Below are positions 44,545 through 59,559 of a stretch of DNA of 64,000 nt, piece by piece. The translations under genes were made by a program, and so were the position numbers. How positions within the stretch are numbered: the first letter of the stretch is position 1; each line of letters begins with the position of its first letter. The notes below the pieces were generated by a model that worked only from the letters and a program-made list of their open reading frames with translations, was not told the DNA's origin and searched no databases. Source of the DNA: Gaeumannomyces sp. JS-464 (taxonomy: Eukaryota; Ascomycota; Sordariomycetes; Magnaporthales; Magnaporthaceae); NCBI GenBank assembly GCA_002197995.1, contig NGZR01000003.1, positions 7,254,001 through 7,318,000 of the forward strand, in the 5' to 3' direction.

Positions 44545-46888
44545 ATTTTAAAAAGAAAAAGCTGCTGCGACCTTAAAAACGCGTAGCCGGTTAGCCCTTC
44601 CAAATAATCCAATTTTAACGCCAAAATCGAACCCCTCGTAGCCGACTCGACCCCGGATCGATGCCGCATCGTGCGCGCGCTAACGGCGCGGGCCAAAAAT
44701 CGATGGCGATCGATTTTGGGCTCGCGGCTAGTCGGCACGCTACGACGGTAAATCCTCCTAACGCGTTTTCGAACACGCGGGAAAGCAGCGACACCGATAC
44801 GAAACCGGCGCGCAACCGCCAAAATAAAAGTAAAAAAGAGATTATTAATAAGCTAAAGCTTTTTGTAATTACTAAAAAGTTGCTAAAAATCCTGCAATTA
44901 GTGTCGGAGTTAACGAAGCGAGGGATTAACGCGAAAGCGGCTCGCTAGCGCGAAACCGCCGCAAAAAAACCAGTAATTAACGACACGTTGCAAAAGCTTA
45001 AAGCAAAAATATTCGAGGAAGTTAAAAAAGCATTGGCTAACATTAAAAAGTTTTATGCTATTGCATTAGCTATAGGCTTGCCGGCCCGAATGCCGGGCGA
45101 AACCGAGTTAACCTAACCACGCTAATAGTACCCGAACACGGCGCAACCTTTACCCCGATTTATACCGTCGAAAGTCGAACGAAAAATTATCGTAAACGTA
45201 AAAAAACCCCCAAAAGCAATTAAAAAGCGATTAACGATAAACATTTTACAAGCGTTAAATAACCAATTAAGCACGATAATACGGGTAACGAAACGATTCC
45301 GGAGCGGAAATGTAATAATATGCTTTTAAGCAAACGCAAAGGAATATAAAAAAAAAACGATTAAGTGAAAAAAATATTCGGCGATTAAATAACGATTTGG
45401 GTGCGAATATACGACGTGGTAATTCGAGGTTTTAAATAAAAAGCACTTTTAAAAAACCCAAACGCATTTGTTAAAAGTTTAAACGTTAAAAACCAAAACG
45501 CAAAAGTTAAATTTATATACGTGTGGCCGGCCCGGACTTTTTACGGATATGTTATAATATTAACCCGTATTGGATTGGTAACGGTAGCGGATTAAGCATA
45601 CGAATAAGGATTTATAATAAAAGCAATAATTTATAATTGCAAACTGTTTATATTAAACGCTAAAATTAACTAATGTTATAACTATTTCGAATGGGAATAC
45701 CGTTAAAAGTTTTGCATTAAACCGAGCCGGTGCCCGTATTACGGAAAACCGAAACATTAAAAAGGAAAACACTAATGCGACGCTTACTATTAACATTAAA
45801 AAGCTATATCCAAATGCATAAATTGCAATAAACCGCACCCGGCTTTTTACCGAAAATGCGAAATAGCATAACGCGTTATAGGAAAAGCAAAAGAAGCATA
45901 TTAAAACCGACCGAAAAGGTTTATGTTAAAAAGCGCAATTTATAAACTAATAAAAAACGTTACCTTTTTTATTTTTTAAACCCGTTAACCTTTTAAAACT
46001 AAAAGGTTAACGAGCTTTAACAAAAGATAAAGGAATAATTTAAACTCGGATAATAATTTACTAATTCGGATTTTAAAACGCCGATTAATCGGCAAACCCC
46101 GCAAAAATTTACAATTACTTAAAAGCCGAACCGATACACGGCCGTTTTTTTTACTTATAACACACTTCGCTTTTAAAACGAGCTTCCCGCTAGTTAAACC
46201 CCCCGTTACGGCAAACGAGCAAATACGCGAAAAAGCCGAAAGGATAACGGCCCCGACAAACCCCCCCCGCCTTCCCCCTTTTTCCGAACCGCTACCGATA
46301 ATAAACAGCATTAACCCGTAAAACGCATTAAAAGGCTTAAAAAAACCCGCATAGTAATTTCGATATTATATTGGAATATAAAAAAGGAAAGCGGAAAAAA
46401 AAATATCCCGTTATTTAACAGGAAAAAATACGACATAATAGCTATATAAAAGCCGGAATTAAACCGATATGGAAATTTAAAAAGACTAGCAAAATGCAAA
46501 TACGAAATGGTTTACCACTAAGCCGACAACCGTTTAAACGCAGCATTATACGTTTATTAACGGTTAAACCCCGCATCGTAAAAAAGCCGAAACGAATACG
46601 ATTAGGTAGTAATAACATTGCAAACCTTATTAAAAAAAATCGATATTTATTCGATATATTCGCTAAATCCAAAAGCATTAAAAAAATGGCACACGCTATT
46701 AATAAAAATCAAAACGCAACCGTTACGATACTACGCCGTGCTTATAAAGGATTTTAATATGCACTATTTATATAAAACGTTTATAATAAATAAAACGAAA
46801 AAGCAAACGTATTATTATCGCTAACGCACCGGTGGAAATTCGAATTTGCAATACTTTACGGAAAAGTAACGAAAAAAAAAATTTAGCG
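44545..46888 (+). mobile_element. LINE copy 1 (Tad1-like), 5' part
   Basis: 2,344 bp. It begins just after the 15-bp target duplication, near the AAAAAGCTGCTGCGA motif shared with copy 2, and breaks off at 46888 where copy 2 is inserted. It covers the ORF1 region. Around 45670-45730 the sequence encodes a decayed pair of zinc knuckles (C-Y-N-Y-F-E-W... then K-F-C and R-C-P-Y), in which several Cys, Gly or His codons have become Tyr or Glu codons by G-to-A change. It has no intact reading frame. The rest of this copy resumes at 54396. Confidence 0.8.
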
Positions 46889-49800
46889 GAAAGCTGCTGC
46901 GATTTTAAAAACGCGTAGCCGGTTAGCCCTTTTAAATAATCCAATTCCGACGCTAAAATCGAACTCCTCGCAGCCGACTCGACCCCGGATCGATGCCGCA
47001 TCGTGCGCGCGCTAATAACGCGGGCTAAAAATCGATAGCGATCGATTTTAAGCTCGCGGCTAATCGGCACGCCACGACGGTGGATCCTCCCAACGCGTTT
47101 TCGGACACGCGGGAAAGCAGCGACACCGATACGAAACCGGCGCGCAACCGCCAAAATAAAAGAAAAAAAGAGATTATTAACAAGCTAAAACCTTTTATAA
47201 TTAATGGAAAGTTGCCGAAAATCCTGCAACTAATATCGAAGTTAACAAAGCGAAAAATCGACGCGAAAGCGGCTCGCTAACGCGAAACCGCCGCAAAAAG
47301 ACTAGTAATTAACGACACGCTGCAAAAGCTTAAAGCAAAAATATTTAAGGAAGTTAAAAAAGCATTAGCTAATATTAAAAAGTCCTATGCCACCGCATTA
47401 GCTACGGGCTTGCCGGCCCGAATGCCGGGCGGAATTAAATCAACCTAACCACGTTAATAGCACCCGAATACGGCGCAACCCCCACCTCGATTTATACCGT
47501 TAAAAGTCGAACGAAAAATTATCGTAAACGTAAAAAAACCCCTAAAAGCAATTAAAAAGCGATTAACGATAAACACTTTACAAGCGTTAAATAACTAACT
47601 AAGCACGATAATACGGGTAACGAAACGATTTTAAAGCGGAAATGTAATAGTATGCTTTTAAACAAACGCAAAGGAATATAAAAAAGGAAACGATTAAGTG
47701 AAAAAAATATTCGGCGATTAAATAACGATCCGAGTGCGGACATATAACGTGGTAATTCGAGGTTTTAAATAGGAAGCACTTTTAAAAAACCTAAACGTAT
47801 TTGTTAAAAGTTTAAACGCCGAAAACCGAAACGCAAAAGTTAAATTTATATACGTGTGGCCGGCCCGGACCTTTTACGAATATGTTATAATATTAGCCCG
47901 TATCGAATCGATAACGGTAACGGATTAAACATGCGAATAAAGATTTGTAATAAGTAATAGCAGTAATTTATAATTGCGAGCTATTTACATTAAACGTTAA
48001 AGCTAATTAATATTATAATTGCTTTAAATAGGGATACCGTTAAAAGTTTTGCATTAAACCGAGCTGGTGTTCGTATTACGGAAAACCGAAATACTAAAAA
48101 GGAAAATACTAATGCGACGCTTACTATTAACATTAAAAGGCTATATTTAATGCATAAACTTAATAAACCGCATTTAGCCTTTTACCGGGGATGCGAAATG
48201 GTATAACGCGTTATAGGAAAAGCAAAGGAAGCATATTAAAACCGACCGAAAAGGTTTATGTTAAAAGGCGTAATATATAAACCAATAAAAAACGTTACTT
48301 TTCCCATTTTCTAAACCCGCTAACCTTTCGAAACCGGAAGGCTAACGAGCTTTAGCAAAAAATAAAAGAATAATTTAAATTCGGATAATAACTTACCGAC
48401 CCGAACTTTAAAACGCCGACTAGTTAGCAAACTTCGCAAAAATTTACAGTTATTTAAAAGCCGAACCGATATACGGCCGCCTCCCTTATTTATAACACAT
48501 TTCGCTTTTAAAACGAGCTTCCCGCTAGTTAAACCCCCCGTTACGGCAAACGAGCAAATACGCGAAAAAGCCGAAAGGATAATGGCTTTAATAAACCCCC
48601 CCGCCCTCCCTCCTCCTTCGAACCGCTACCGAATAATAAATAGCATTAGCTCGTAAAACGCATTAAAAAGCCTAGAAAAACCCGTATGGTAATTTTAATA
48701 TTATATTGGAACATAAGAAAAGGGAGCGGAAAAGGAGATATCTCGTTATTTAGCAGGAAAAAATACGATATAATAGCCATATAAAAGCCGGAGCTGGACC
48801 GATATGGAAACCCAAAAAGATTAGCAAAGTGCAAATACAAAGTGGTTTATTACTAAGCCGATAACCGTTTAAACGCAGCACTATACGTTTATTAACGGTT
48901 AAACCCCGCATCGTAAAAAAGCCGAAACGAATACAATTAGGTAGCAGTAATATTGCAAACCCTATTGGGAAAAAATCGATATTTATTTAATATATTCGCC
49001 GGATTTAAAGCATTAGGAAAATGGCATACGCTATTAACAAAAATCGAAACGCAGTTACCACGATATTACGCCGTGCTTATAAGGGTTTTAACATGCACCA
49101 TTTTATATAAAACGTTTATAACAAATAAAACGAAAAAACAAACGTATTACTATCGTTAACGCACCGGTGGAAATTCGAATTTGCAACACTTTACGAAAAG
49201 GTAACGAAAAAAATTTTTAGCGAACGAAAAAGCATAATTAACCATACATAGGTATCCGACGCGCTAGCCGTAAAATACGAAAGCAAAAACACGAAATAGG
49301 GGGATCGAATTACCATTTTTAAATAATTTTGGTTAATACCAAAACGGAGCCGTTCCGGCAAAAAACCGCCGAAAAATGAGTATGGAAAAAAATAAACATT
49401 AATATAAAAAACGATTAAAAAAAAGCATTATAACTGGCTATATAGCATATCGAAATTAAAAATATAAAAATACCGGAAAATATCGATAACTAAATAAACG
49501 TATTAATAAACCAGCTAATTTTAATTATTAACGAGCTAATATTAAAAAGGAAATTATTAACTAGTTTTAAATTAGCATTATATTGGAATTTAAAATTTAC
49601 TAAACTCGTTAAAAAAAACGAAAAGGTGCCGGCGCGCATATACGAGGTTAAAAACACAAAACAGCCATAACGAATTAAAAACAGCGGATAAAGCTTTTAT
49701 AAAGAAAAAAGGAAGGCGGTTAACGCGCATTAAAAAAAGTTTATTAAAAAGGCATTAAAATAAAAGAGAAAAAAGCTACCTTTTGGAACGTAAAACGGTG

Positions 49801-52800
49801 GGCGAAATTACGCAGCTATAAAAAACGAAATCCAATTAAACTACCGGATTTGCACCGATTAAAAAACGGCAATTAAAAACCAGCCAACACCACGCAAATA
49901 AAGCAACAGTTTTAACGGCTAAATTTTACCCCAGCCCGAAAACGGATTTAACCGATATTATAAATACCACGTTTAATAACGATACGTTCCATTACACGTT
50001 TTTAATAAAACATATAATAAACCCGAAAAGCGGCGACGTATTAACGGTTTTAAAAAAAAACGCAAAATTTAAAAAGCCCCGAAAGCGGATAACTTATTAA
50101 ACGGACTTTTAAAAACATACGGCCAACCATGCTAAAAAGCTATATTTAAAATAGCTAACGCTAGCTTTAACCTCGAATATTTCCCAAAACGCTTTTAAAA
50201 CGCACTTATAGTAATACTGCTAAAGCTAGGCAAAAGTATAAAAAATAAGAAAATAGCGGGAGGATAAAAACCGATCGCATTTTTTTCGTCCATTTCCAAA
50301 ATTATAAAAGCTATAATAGGAAAACGAATCGCTAACGAAGCGGAAAAAAGGGGATTTTTACCGGAAAAACAAATGGGTAATAAAAAAAAAACGCAATACC
50401 GAACTCGCTATTAAATAAATAATAAACATAGTAATAATAGCGTAAAATTACGGCGTTATAAACCTCGCTATTGCAATTCGATTTATTAAAAGCATTTAAT
50501 AATATTAACCATATTAACTGCTTAATATAATGCGAAAGCAAAGATTTCCACCAAAAATAGTTAAATAAATTAAAAGCTGGCTTATAAATAAAACGGCCCG
50601 GCTTTAATTTAACGGAAATACATTAGCGCTAATATTAGTAATTGCAAAAGTCCCGCAAAAATTACCACTATTACCTATATTATTTATCTTTTATATCGCG
50701 TTATTATATATACAAACTGGAAAAAATCCCAAAAATAACAATAGTTAGCTTTGCTAACGATATTAACCTTTTAGTAATAGGGGTATTATAACGAAAACGG
50801 CACGATTATTAGAAAAAGTTTAAAACGTATGCTAAACGTGGGCAAAAATAACAAAAATAACATTTAACGCATTAAAAACCGAGCTGTTGCATTTTACTAA
50901 AGCTTTAAACCAAACCCGGGTTTGTATTAAAACCACCCACGTATAACATCGCTAACGGCGAAATTTTTCGAAATTAACTGGATTATAAATTAAACTTTAA
51001 GGTTTATATTAAATAGCGAAAGGCAAATAAGAAAAATAACAACTAGCGATAATAAAACTCGCAACGGTAACGTAAAAAAGCAGCTTTGCTAAAGCGAAAC
51101 AATTATACGCAGTAATATGCAAAGCGCGATAGCGTATAAAGCCGTAGCATATTACCTTTTAACCGAACCACGGGGGCGGCCCCGAAACGCAGTTAAAAAG
51201 TTAGCGAAAAAAATAGCGAATATGTTTTAAAATGGTAACCGGAGCATATAAAACGACGTTATTAGCCCATTTAAAAACAAAAACTTACGTATTACTTTTA
51301 AATTTGTATTTAAACGAAAAGGTAATTAATATAAAAAATAAATGGTTAAAAATTGGAATAATATAACGGATTAATAAAACGATAACAAAGGTAACAAACC
51401 GATTTAAAAGGTTAAAATACCGGGAACGAAGCAAAAACCACACTTTTAAAGCGGCTAAATAAAAAGGAAATAAACGGAACGCTAAAACCGATTTAAAACA
51501 ACCCCGAAAACCGAAACGCAAATTAATCCCTCGCGAAACGAAAAAAAGTTTAAATATAAACACGCGAAACGTTAAAACCTTAACGTAATAATAAAATGGA
51601 AGTTAAAAGTTGCCAGTTTAACAAAAGCGATAAAAAAAGCAAACCGGCATAAAATCGCGTGCTTAGCGAATAACCCCCTATTTACGGAGGAAATGGTTAA
51701 GTATTACGAAGGAATGTTAAAAGCATATAGCTTAATAGCAATCCAAATTAAACGGAAAAGCTGGGTTTAAATGCTTTCCTATTTAGCAAAAACGTGCTTA
51801 ACGCGGTAACGCCGCTATGCAAATGCGGCAACGGATAAAGGAAATAGCATAACACGTGTTAACCTAAATACCGTTAGGATAAATAGCGGATAGCACCGGA
51901 ATAGCATAAACGGATAGCCGAAAAGCATATTTCGAGCTATGGAAAATAAAAAATATACCATTTAAAAAAGCAATACGCATAATGTTTAAAATTGGAAAAT
52001 AATAAATTTTAGGGCAACGAAAAAGGTAAAAGGAAAACGCGCAAAAAAAAAGAAAGAAAAAAACGCTATTAAGCCGGAAAAAAACCGAACCATAAATAAC
52101 TATAAAACGCTAAACGAAAATACCTTATTAAAAAACGAGGAAAAGGAAAAATGGACCGACGTTAACACTTTATATTGCGAGCCGCAACCGAAAAGGAACC
52201 GATTAAACTAATTATTTTATTTTTACCCATTTCCCTCGACATTTCGTTAATAATATCCTCCTAATATTTAGTTAAAATCCGATTAAAAGTAAAATTAAAA
52301 GGATTTTATATAAAAAACATTTAGCAAATATAAAAAAGTTAGCGAACCGAAAAAAATAGCGATATAAAAAAAAACATCGATAAACTCGTATTTTGGCCCG
52401 TTTTAAAGCTAACGCTTTTATTTAAATGCGGTTAAACGAATCCCACGCATTAATAATTTTAAAAGCCTAATTTAACATGGTTTACGCCGGGAGCACTATA
52501 TTACCAAAAAAGGAATAAACGAAACCCGAGCTACTAAATGCAGTTATATAGCAAAAACGCTCCCCAAATTAAAAGAAAACGAGCGCGAAAACCTAGCATT
52601 AAAAAAAACGCCGAACCGCTTCCCGATGTCCTTCGTAAATCGGACGTAACCGGCAATAGCGTGCTTTAAAGTGGTATAACGAAATTAAAAAAAAGCATTA
52701 GTAATAAAACATATAACACCGGAATAGGACCGTTATAAACCTTAGCGGTATATAACGACTTCCGTTAAAACATTTTTTAAATCGGCAGCAATTTTAAAAA

Positions 52801-54381
52801 AGGATTAAATGTAGCGCTAATAAATACGGAAAACGCCGTAAATTTAATTTTTAATACTAGCGGGAGGTTATTAAAGCGAAACCGATAAGTTAGTAATAAA
52901 AAAACGCAATAAAAAAAAAAGGAAAAAAATAACAAATTTAAACGCAAACACCGCGTAAAAAAGCGCACTTTACATAAGTTAAAACGCGAAAAGTTAAAAA
53001 CAAAAGTTAGTATAACCGAAACCGAGTAAAAAAAAAGGCGAAACAATATAAAAAACATATAAACCTTATAATAGCATTCCCGAACGGCGCCGGCATTATT
53101 AATGCCGTTAGCGAAACGCTGGATACAGCTAATATAAATTTTGCAAGCAAGCCTAAAAGTTAGCGAAGCGGGATAAAAAAGGGGAACGATACGGGAAATA
53201 TATATTATTAAATTATAAAAAATGTAACCCGGAAAAATAGCGATCGCCGTTTTGTATTCTTTTAGTAGTATAACGGTAGGGTTAAAAGAAAAGAAAAAAG
53301 AAATTAGCAAAAAAACAAGAATAAAGCGGTGTAAAACGCACTTACAGCTTTAACGCGGGAGTTCGAATAACGCCGGCCTCGAAGTCGTTGTTATCGTTAA
53401 AGCTGGAAAATGGGTGCTCGTTGCGATCGCCACGAGGAAAGCAAAACGCAAAGCCGCTATTACTACCGCTACCGTTATAACCGCCGCGCGCATTACAAAC
53501 GCGCGCCGCTGCGAGGAAAACGGGGAGTTTGTGTTTTTAAAAGCCATAATGCAGGGAAAATAGGAGCTGGAAAGGAACGAAGCGCGGGAAGGCAAATGTA
53601 AAAGCGCGGGCGGGAGGATACGCGAAAATTAAAAGCAAAAGTAGGAAAAAAGGATTAAAAGTTATAACAAAAAGATTAAAAAAAGGCGAGAAAAAAAAGG
53701 CAAAAACCTTTAAAGGTAAAAAGGGAAAAACGGTGGAAACCCGCACCCGAAAGGAAATAAAAGCATAACCGAAAAGCACAATACAAATAAAGCAGGAGTA
53801 ATACAATTATAAAAACGGCGAACTAATAAAAAAATCGAATACGCGTTATAAACGAAAAAACAATCCGTAACCGGAGCGTTATTTTCGGAAGCGAACAATA
53901 TAATTACGTTAAATTACCCGATATTAACTACGACCCTCGAATTTTACGAAACAGCTACGCGATTAAAACATTAAAGCGGGACCGAAAAACCTCGAACGCG
54001 GACAATTAAGCCGTTATAACTAACCGAATTACACTACCATTACTAACATTACTATAAAAAAAAACCCGATACCGGGGCGCTATTTAAGCGTAATATGCAT
54101 TTTTACAGTTTTTTTTTTGCGTATTTTCCTATTAACCATTAATTATAAAAACGTTTCCGCGATAAAACTTTTAAAAGCAATCGCAAAAATTAAGCAAACG
54201 GCACCATTGTTTAATATAGCAAAAACCGTATACGAAAAGCAAATATGGTTTTTATTTTTAAACTACTAAGCCGGATGCGGTTCGCACTCGAAAACGAGTT
54301 TAAGGGTTTTTACATATATATAAAACAATAAAAGCACCGAGGTTTTTACAAACATAACGGTAGTATAACTAATAAATAAAT
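46889..54381 (+). mobile_element. LINE copy 2 (Tad1-like), near full length, nested in copy 1
   Basis: 7,493 bp from AAGCTGCTGCG to a short (TAAA)n tail at 54371-54381. Its first 2,334 bp align with copy 1's 5' part and its last 5,159 bp with copy 1's 3' part. The target duplication is AAAAAAATTTAGCG (46875-46888) against AAAAAAATTTGGCG (54382-54395), one transition apart. It is heavily RIP-mutated and cannot be translated as a whole. Domain traces: ORF1 with zinc knuckles near 48000-48070, and reverse transcriptase at about 50470-50780. Non-LTR elements of this type are copied by target-primed reverse transcription; the simple-repeat tail fits that. Confidence 0.83.
50470..50790 (+). pseudogene. 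Reverse transcriptase remnant in LINE copy 2
   Basis: Consecutive family motifs survive: FNNINHI, then WIKSWLINRTARLNFNGNTL, then VPQKLPLLPILFIFYIALL, then FANDINLLV (about 50748-50774). In the last, the catalytic FADD box has become FAND by one G-to-A change. The order and spacing are those of non-LTR (Tad/I-type) reverse transcriptases on the plus strand. Stops flank and interrupt it, so it is dead. Confidence 0.85.
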
Positions 54382-54395
54382 AAAAAAATTTGGCG

Positions 54396-57300
54396 AACGA
54401 AAAAGCATAATTAACTATGCATAAATTCCGATTCGTTAGCCGTAAAATACAAAAATAAAAACGACGAAATAAAAGGATTAAATTACCACCTTTAAATGAT
54501 TTTAATTAATATTAAAGCGAAGCCGCTTCGGTAAAAAACCGCCGAAAAATGGGTATGGAAAAAGTAAATATTAACATAAAAAACAACTAAAAAAAGGCAT
54601 TGCAACTAGCTATATAGCATATTAAAATTAAAAATATAAAAACACCGGAAAATATCGACAACTAAATAAACGCATTAATAAACCAATTAACCCTAATCGT
54701 TAATAAACTAACATTAAAAAGAAAAACATTAACTAGTTTTAAACTAGCACCGTATTAGAACTTAAAATTTACTAAACTCGTTAAAAAACGAAAAAGTGCC
54801 GGCGCGTATATACGAAACTAAAAACAAAAACAGTTATAACGAATTAAAAGCAACGAACAAACTTTTATAAAGGAAAAAAGGAAAACGGCTAACGCGTATT
54901 AAAAAAAGTTTATTAAAAGGCATTAAAAATAAATAAAAAAAAGCTACCTTTTAAAACGTAAAACGGTAAGCGAAACTGCGCAGTTATAAAAAACGAAATC
55001 CAATTAAATTACCGGATTTGCACCAATTAGAAAACGGCAATTAAGAACTAACCAACACCCACGCAAATAAAGCAATAGTTTTAGCGGCTAAATTTACCCT
55101 AGCCCGGAAACGGATTTAACCGATATTACAAAACCACGTTTAATAACAACACGTTCCACTACGCGTTTTTAATAAACATATAGTAAATTCGAAAAACGGC
55201 AACGTATTAACGGCTTTAAAAAAAACGCAAAACTAAAAAGCCCCAAAAGCGAACAACCTACCAAACGAACTTTTAAAACATACGGCGAACCTTGCTAAAA
55301 AGCTATATTTAAAATAGCTAACGCTAGTTTTAACTCGAATATTTTCCAAAGCGTTTCGAAACGCATTTACAATAATACTGCTAAAACTAAACAAAAAGTA
55401 TAAAAAAATAGGAAAATAACGGAAAAATGGAAACCGATCGCACTTTTTTCGTCCATTTTTAAAATTATAAAAGTTATAATAGGAAAACGAATCGCTAACG
55501 AAGCGAAAAAAAAAGAACTTTTACCGGAAAAATAAATAAGTAATAAAAAAAAACGCAATACCGAATTCGCTATTAAACAAATAACAAACATAATAATAAT
55601 TGCGTAAAATTACGGCGTTATAACTTCGCTATTGCAATTCGACCTATTAAAGCATTCGATAATGTTAACCATATTAAATTGCTTAATATAATGCGAAAAT
55701 AAAGATTTCCACCAAAAATAATTAAATAAATTAAAAGCTGGTTTATAAATAAACGGCCGGCTCCGGTTTAACGGAAATACGTTAGGCTATATACTAATAA
55801 TTGCAAAAGTTCCTATAAAAATTACTACTATTACTTATATTATTTATCTTTTACATCGCGTTATTATACGATAAGCTGGAAAAAATCCTAAAAATAACAG
55901 TAGTCGGTTTCGCTAATAATACTAACCTTTTAGCAATAAAAAGCATTATAGCGGAAATAACACGATTATTAGAAAAAGCTTAAAACGTATGCCAAACGTG
56001 GGCAAAAATAACAAAAATAACATTTAACGCATTAAAAACCGAGCTATTGCATTTTACCAAAGCTTTAAACTAAACCCGGGTTTGTACCGAAGCTACCCAC
56101 GTATAACCATCGCTAACGGCGAAATTCCTCGAAATTTGGCTAAATTACAAATTAAACTTTAAAACTTATATTAAATAAGCAAAAGGCAAATAGGAAAAAT
56201 AATAACTAGCGATAATAAAACTCGCAGCGGTAACGTGGGAAAGCAATTTCGCTAAAGCGAAATAATTATACGCAATAGTATATAAAAGCGCGATGGTATA
56301 TAAAGCCGTAATATACCACTTTTTAACCAAACTATAAAAGCGGTTTTAAAGCGCAATTAAAAAGTTAGCGAAAAAATAGCAAACATGTTTTAAAATGGTA
56401 ATCGAAACATATAAAGCGACGTTATTAGCCCATTTAAAAACAAAAACCTATATGCTACCCTTAAATTTATATTTAAACGAAAAGGTAATTAATATAAAAA
56501 ATAAATGGTTAAAAATTGGAATAATACAGCGAATTAACGAAGCGATAACGAAAGTAATAAGCTAATTTAAAAAGTTAAAATACCGAAAACGAAATAGGAA
56601 ACCACACTTTTAAAACGGCTAAATAAAAAAAAAATAAGCGAAACGCTAAAACCAACCTAAAACAACCCCGAAACCAAAACGCAAACCAATCCCCCGCGAA
56701 AACGAAAAAAAATCCAAATATAAACACGCGAAACGCTAAAACCTTAACGTAATAATAAAATGGAAGTTAAAAATTGCTAGCTTAACGAAAGCGGCAAAAA
56801 AAAGCGAACCGGCATAAACCCGCGTACTTAGCAAATAACCTTTTATTTACAAAAGAAATGGTTAAGTATTATAAAAAATGCTAAAAGCATATAGCTTAAT
56901 AGCAGTTTAAATTAAAACGGAAAAGCTGGGTTTAAATGCTTTTTTTATTTAGCAAAAACGTGTTTAACGCGGTAACGCCGCTATACGAGTGCGGCAACGG
57001 ATAAAAGGAAATAGCATAGCACGTGTTTAACCTAATGCGCCCGTTAGGACAAATAGCGGGATAGCACCGGGATAACATAAACGGATAACCGAAAAGTATA
57101 TTTTAAATTATAAGAAATAAAAAACATACCATTTAAAAAAGCAACACGCATAATGTTTAAAATTGGAAAACTAATAAATTTTAGGGCAATAAAAAAGGTA
57201 AAAGGAAAACGCGCAAAAAAAAAGGAAAAAAAACGCTATTAAACCGGAAAAAAACCGAACCACAAATAACTATAAAACGCTAAACGAAAATACTTTACTA

Positions 57301-59544
57301 AAAAACGAGGGAAAGGAAAAAATGGACCGACGTTAACATTTATTACGAGCCGTAACCGGAAAAAAAACCGACCAAACTAATTATTTTTATTTTTACCCAT
57401 TTTTTTAACATTTCGTTAATAATATCCTTTTAATATTTAGTTAAAATTCGTTCGAAGGTAAAATTAAAAGGATTTTGCACGAAGGACATTTAGCAAATAT
57501 AAAAGGGTTAGCGAACCGGAAAAAAACGGCGATATAAAAGAAATATTAATAAACCCGTATTTTAACCCTTTAAAGCTAACGCTTTTTATTCGAATACGGT
57601 TAACGAATCCTATGCATTGATAATTTTAAAAGCCTAACCCGATATGGCTTACGCCGGAAGTACTATATTGCCGGAAAAAAACGAACGAAACCCGAGCTAT
57701 TAAATGCAGTTATAATAGCAAAAGCGCTTTCCAAATTGGAAAGGAATAAGCGCGAAACCCAGTATTAAAAGGGACGTTAAACCGCTTTCCGATATCCTTC
57801 GCAAATCGGACGTAACCAGCGATAACGTGCTTTAAAATGGTATAATAAAACTAGAAAAAAGCATTAATAATAAATATATAACACCGGAATAAAACCGCTA
57901 TAAACCTTAGCGGTATAAGCGATTTTCGCTAAAACATTTTTTAAGTTAATAGCAGTTTTAAAAAGGGATTAAATATAACGCTAATAGGTACGAAAAACGC
58001 TATAAACCTAATCTTTAATGCTAGCGGGAAGCTACCAAAACGGAACCGATAAATTAGCAATAAAAAAAAGCAATAAAAAAAAAGGAAAAAAAATAACAAA
58101 CCTAAACGCAAATACCGCGTAAAAAAGCGCACCCTATATAAGTTAAAACGCGAAAAGCTAAAAATAAAAGTTAGCATAACCAAAACCGAGCAAAAAAAAA
58201 GCGAAGCAAATAAAAAACATATAGGCTTTATAGTAACATTTTCGGACGGCGCCGGCACTATTAATGCCGTTAGCGAAACGCTAAATGCAATTAATACAAA
58301 TTTTGCAAATAAGCTTAAAAGTTAGCAAGGCGGGATAAAAAAGGGAATGATACGGGAAATATACACTATTAAATCGTAAAAAATATAACCCGAAAAAATA
58401 GCGATCGCCGCTTTGTACTCCTTTTAATGGTATAAACGGTAAGGCTAAAGAAAAAAAAAAAAAATTAGCAAAAAACAGGGAACGAAGCGGTGTAAAACCG
58501 CACTTACAACTTTAACGCGGGGGTTCGAAGCAATGCCAGCTTTGGAGTTATCGTTATCGTTAAAACTGGAAAATGGGTGCTCGTTGCGATCGCTATAAGG
58601 AGAAGTAAGCGCAAAGCCGCTATTATTACCGCTGCCGTTATAACCGTTACGAGCACCACCACCGCCGCCGTTATAACCGCCGCGAGGAAAACGAGGAGTT
58701 TTATCCTTAGGAATTATAATGCAGGAAAATAAAAGCCAAAAAGGGAACGAGGCGCGAAAAGGCAAATGTAAAAGCGCGGGCGGGAAAATGCGCGAAAAGT
58801 GGGAAAAAAGGATTAAAAGTTGTGATAAAAAAATTAAAAAAAAGCGAAAAAGGAAAGGCAAAAACCCTTAAAGGTAAAAAGGGAAAAAACGGTAAAAACC
58901 CGCACCCGGAAAAAAATAAAAGCATAACCGGAAAGCACGACATAAACAAAGCAAAAGTAACACAATTACGAAAACGGCGAACTAATAAAAAATCGAATGC
59001 GCGTTATAAGCGAGGAAACAATCCGCAACCGGAGCGCCACTTTCGAAAGCGAATAACATAATTACGTCGAATTACCCGATGTTAACCACGACCCCCGAAC
59101 TTTACGGAACAGCTACGCGACTTAGCATTAAAGCGGGACCGGGAAACCTCGAACGCGGATAACCAGGCTACCGCAACTAACCGAACTAACATTACCACTA
59201 TTAACATTACTACAAAATAAAAAACCCGGCACGGGGCGTTATTTAAGCGTAATATGCATTCTTTACAATCTTTTTTTGCGTATTTTTTTATTGTTACTAT
59301 TAATTATGAAAACGCTTTCGCGATAAAACCTTTTAAAGCAATCGCAGGAATTAAATAAACGGCACTATTGTTTAATATAGCAAAAACCGTATACGAAAAG
59401 CAAATATGGTTTTTACTTTTAAGCTACCGAGCCGAATGCGGTTCGCACCCGGAAACGAGTTTAAAGGTTTTTACATATATATAAAACAGTAAAAGCACCG
59501 AGTTTTTACAAACATAACGGCAGTATAACTAATAATAATAATAA
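54396..59544 (+). mobile_element. LINE copy 1, 3' part
   Basis: 5,149 bp that continue copy 1 after the nested insertion; it starts at the same element position (AACGAAAAAGCATAATTAAC) where the 5' part stopped, and ends in a (TAA)n tail at about 59531-59544. The reverse transcriptase box near 55900-55935 reads GFANNTNLLA, so here both catalytic Asp codons are lost. It is very AT-rich and stop-filled. The 15-bp duplication TAATATTAAAATAAA follows at 59545-59559, identical to 44530-44544. Confidence 0.83.
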
Positions 59545-59559
59545 TAATATTAAAATAAA
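59545..59559. repeat. Right target duplication of LINE copy 1
   Basis: TAATATTAAAATAAA, identical to 44530-44544. It lies between the LINE tail and the last 22 bp of the split LTR. Confidence 0.8.

Noticed and set aside
44535..59061. Numerous short frames in the AT-rich LINE copies
   Set aside because: Remnants between RIP-generated stops in dead elements, not genes.
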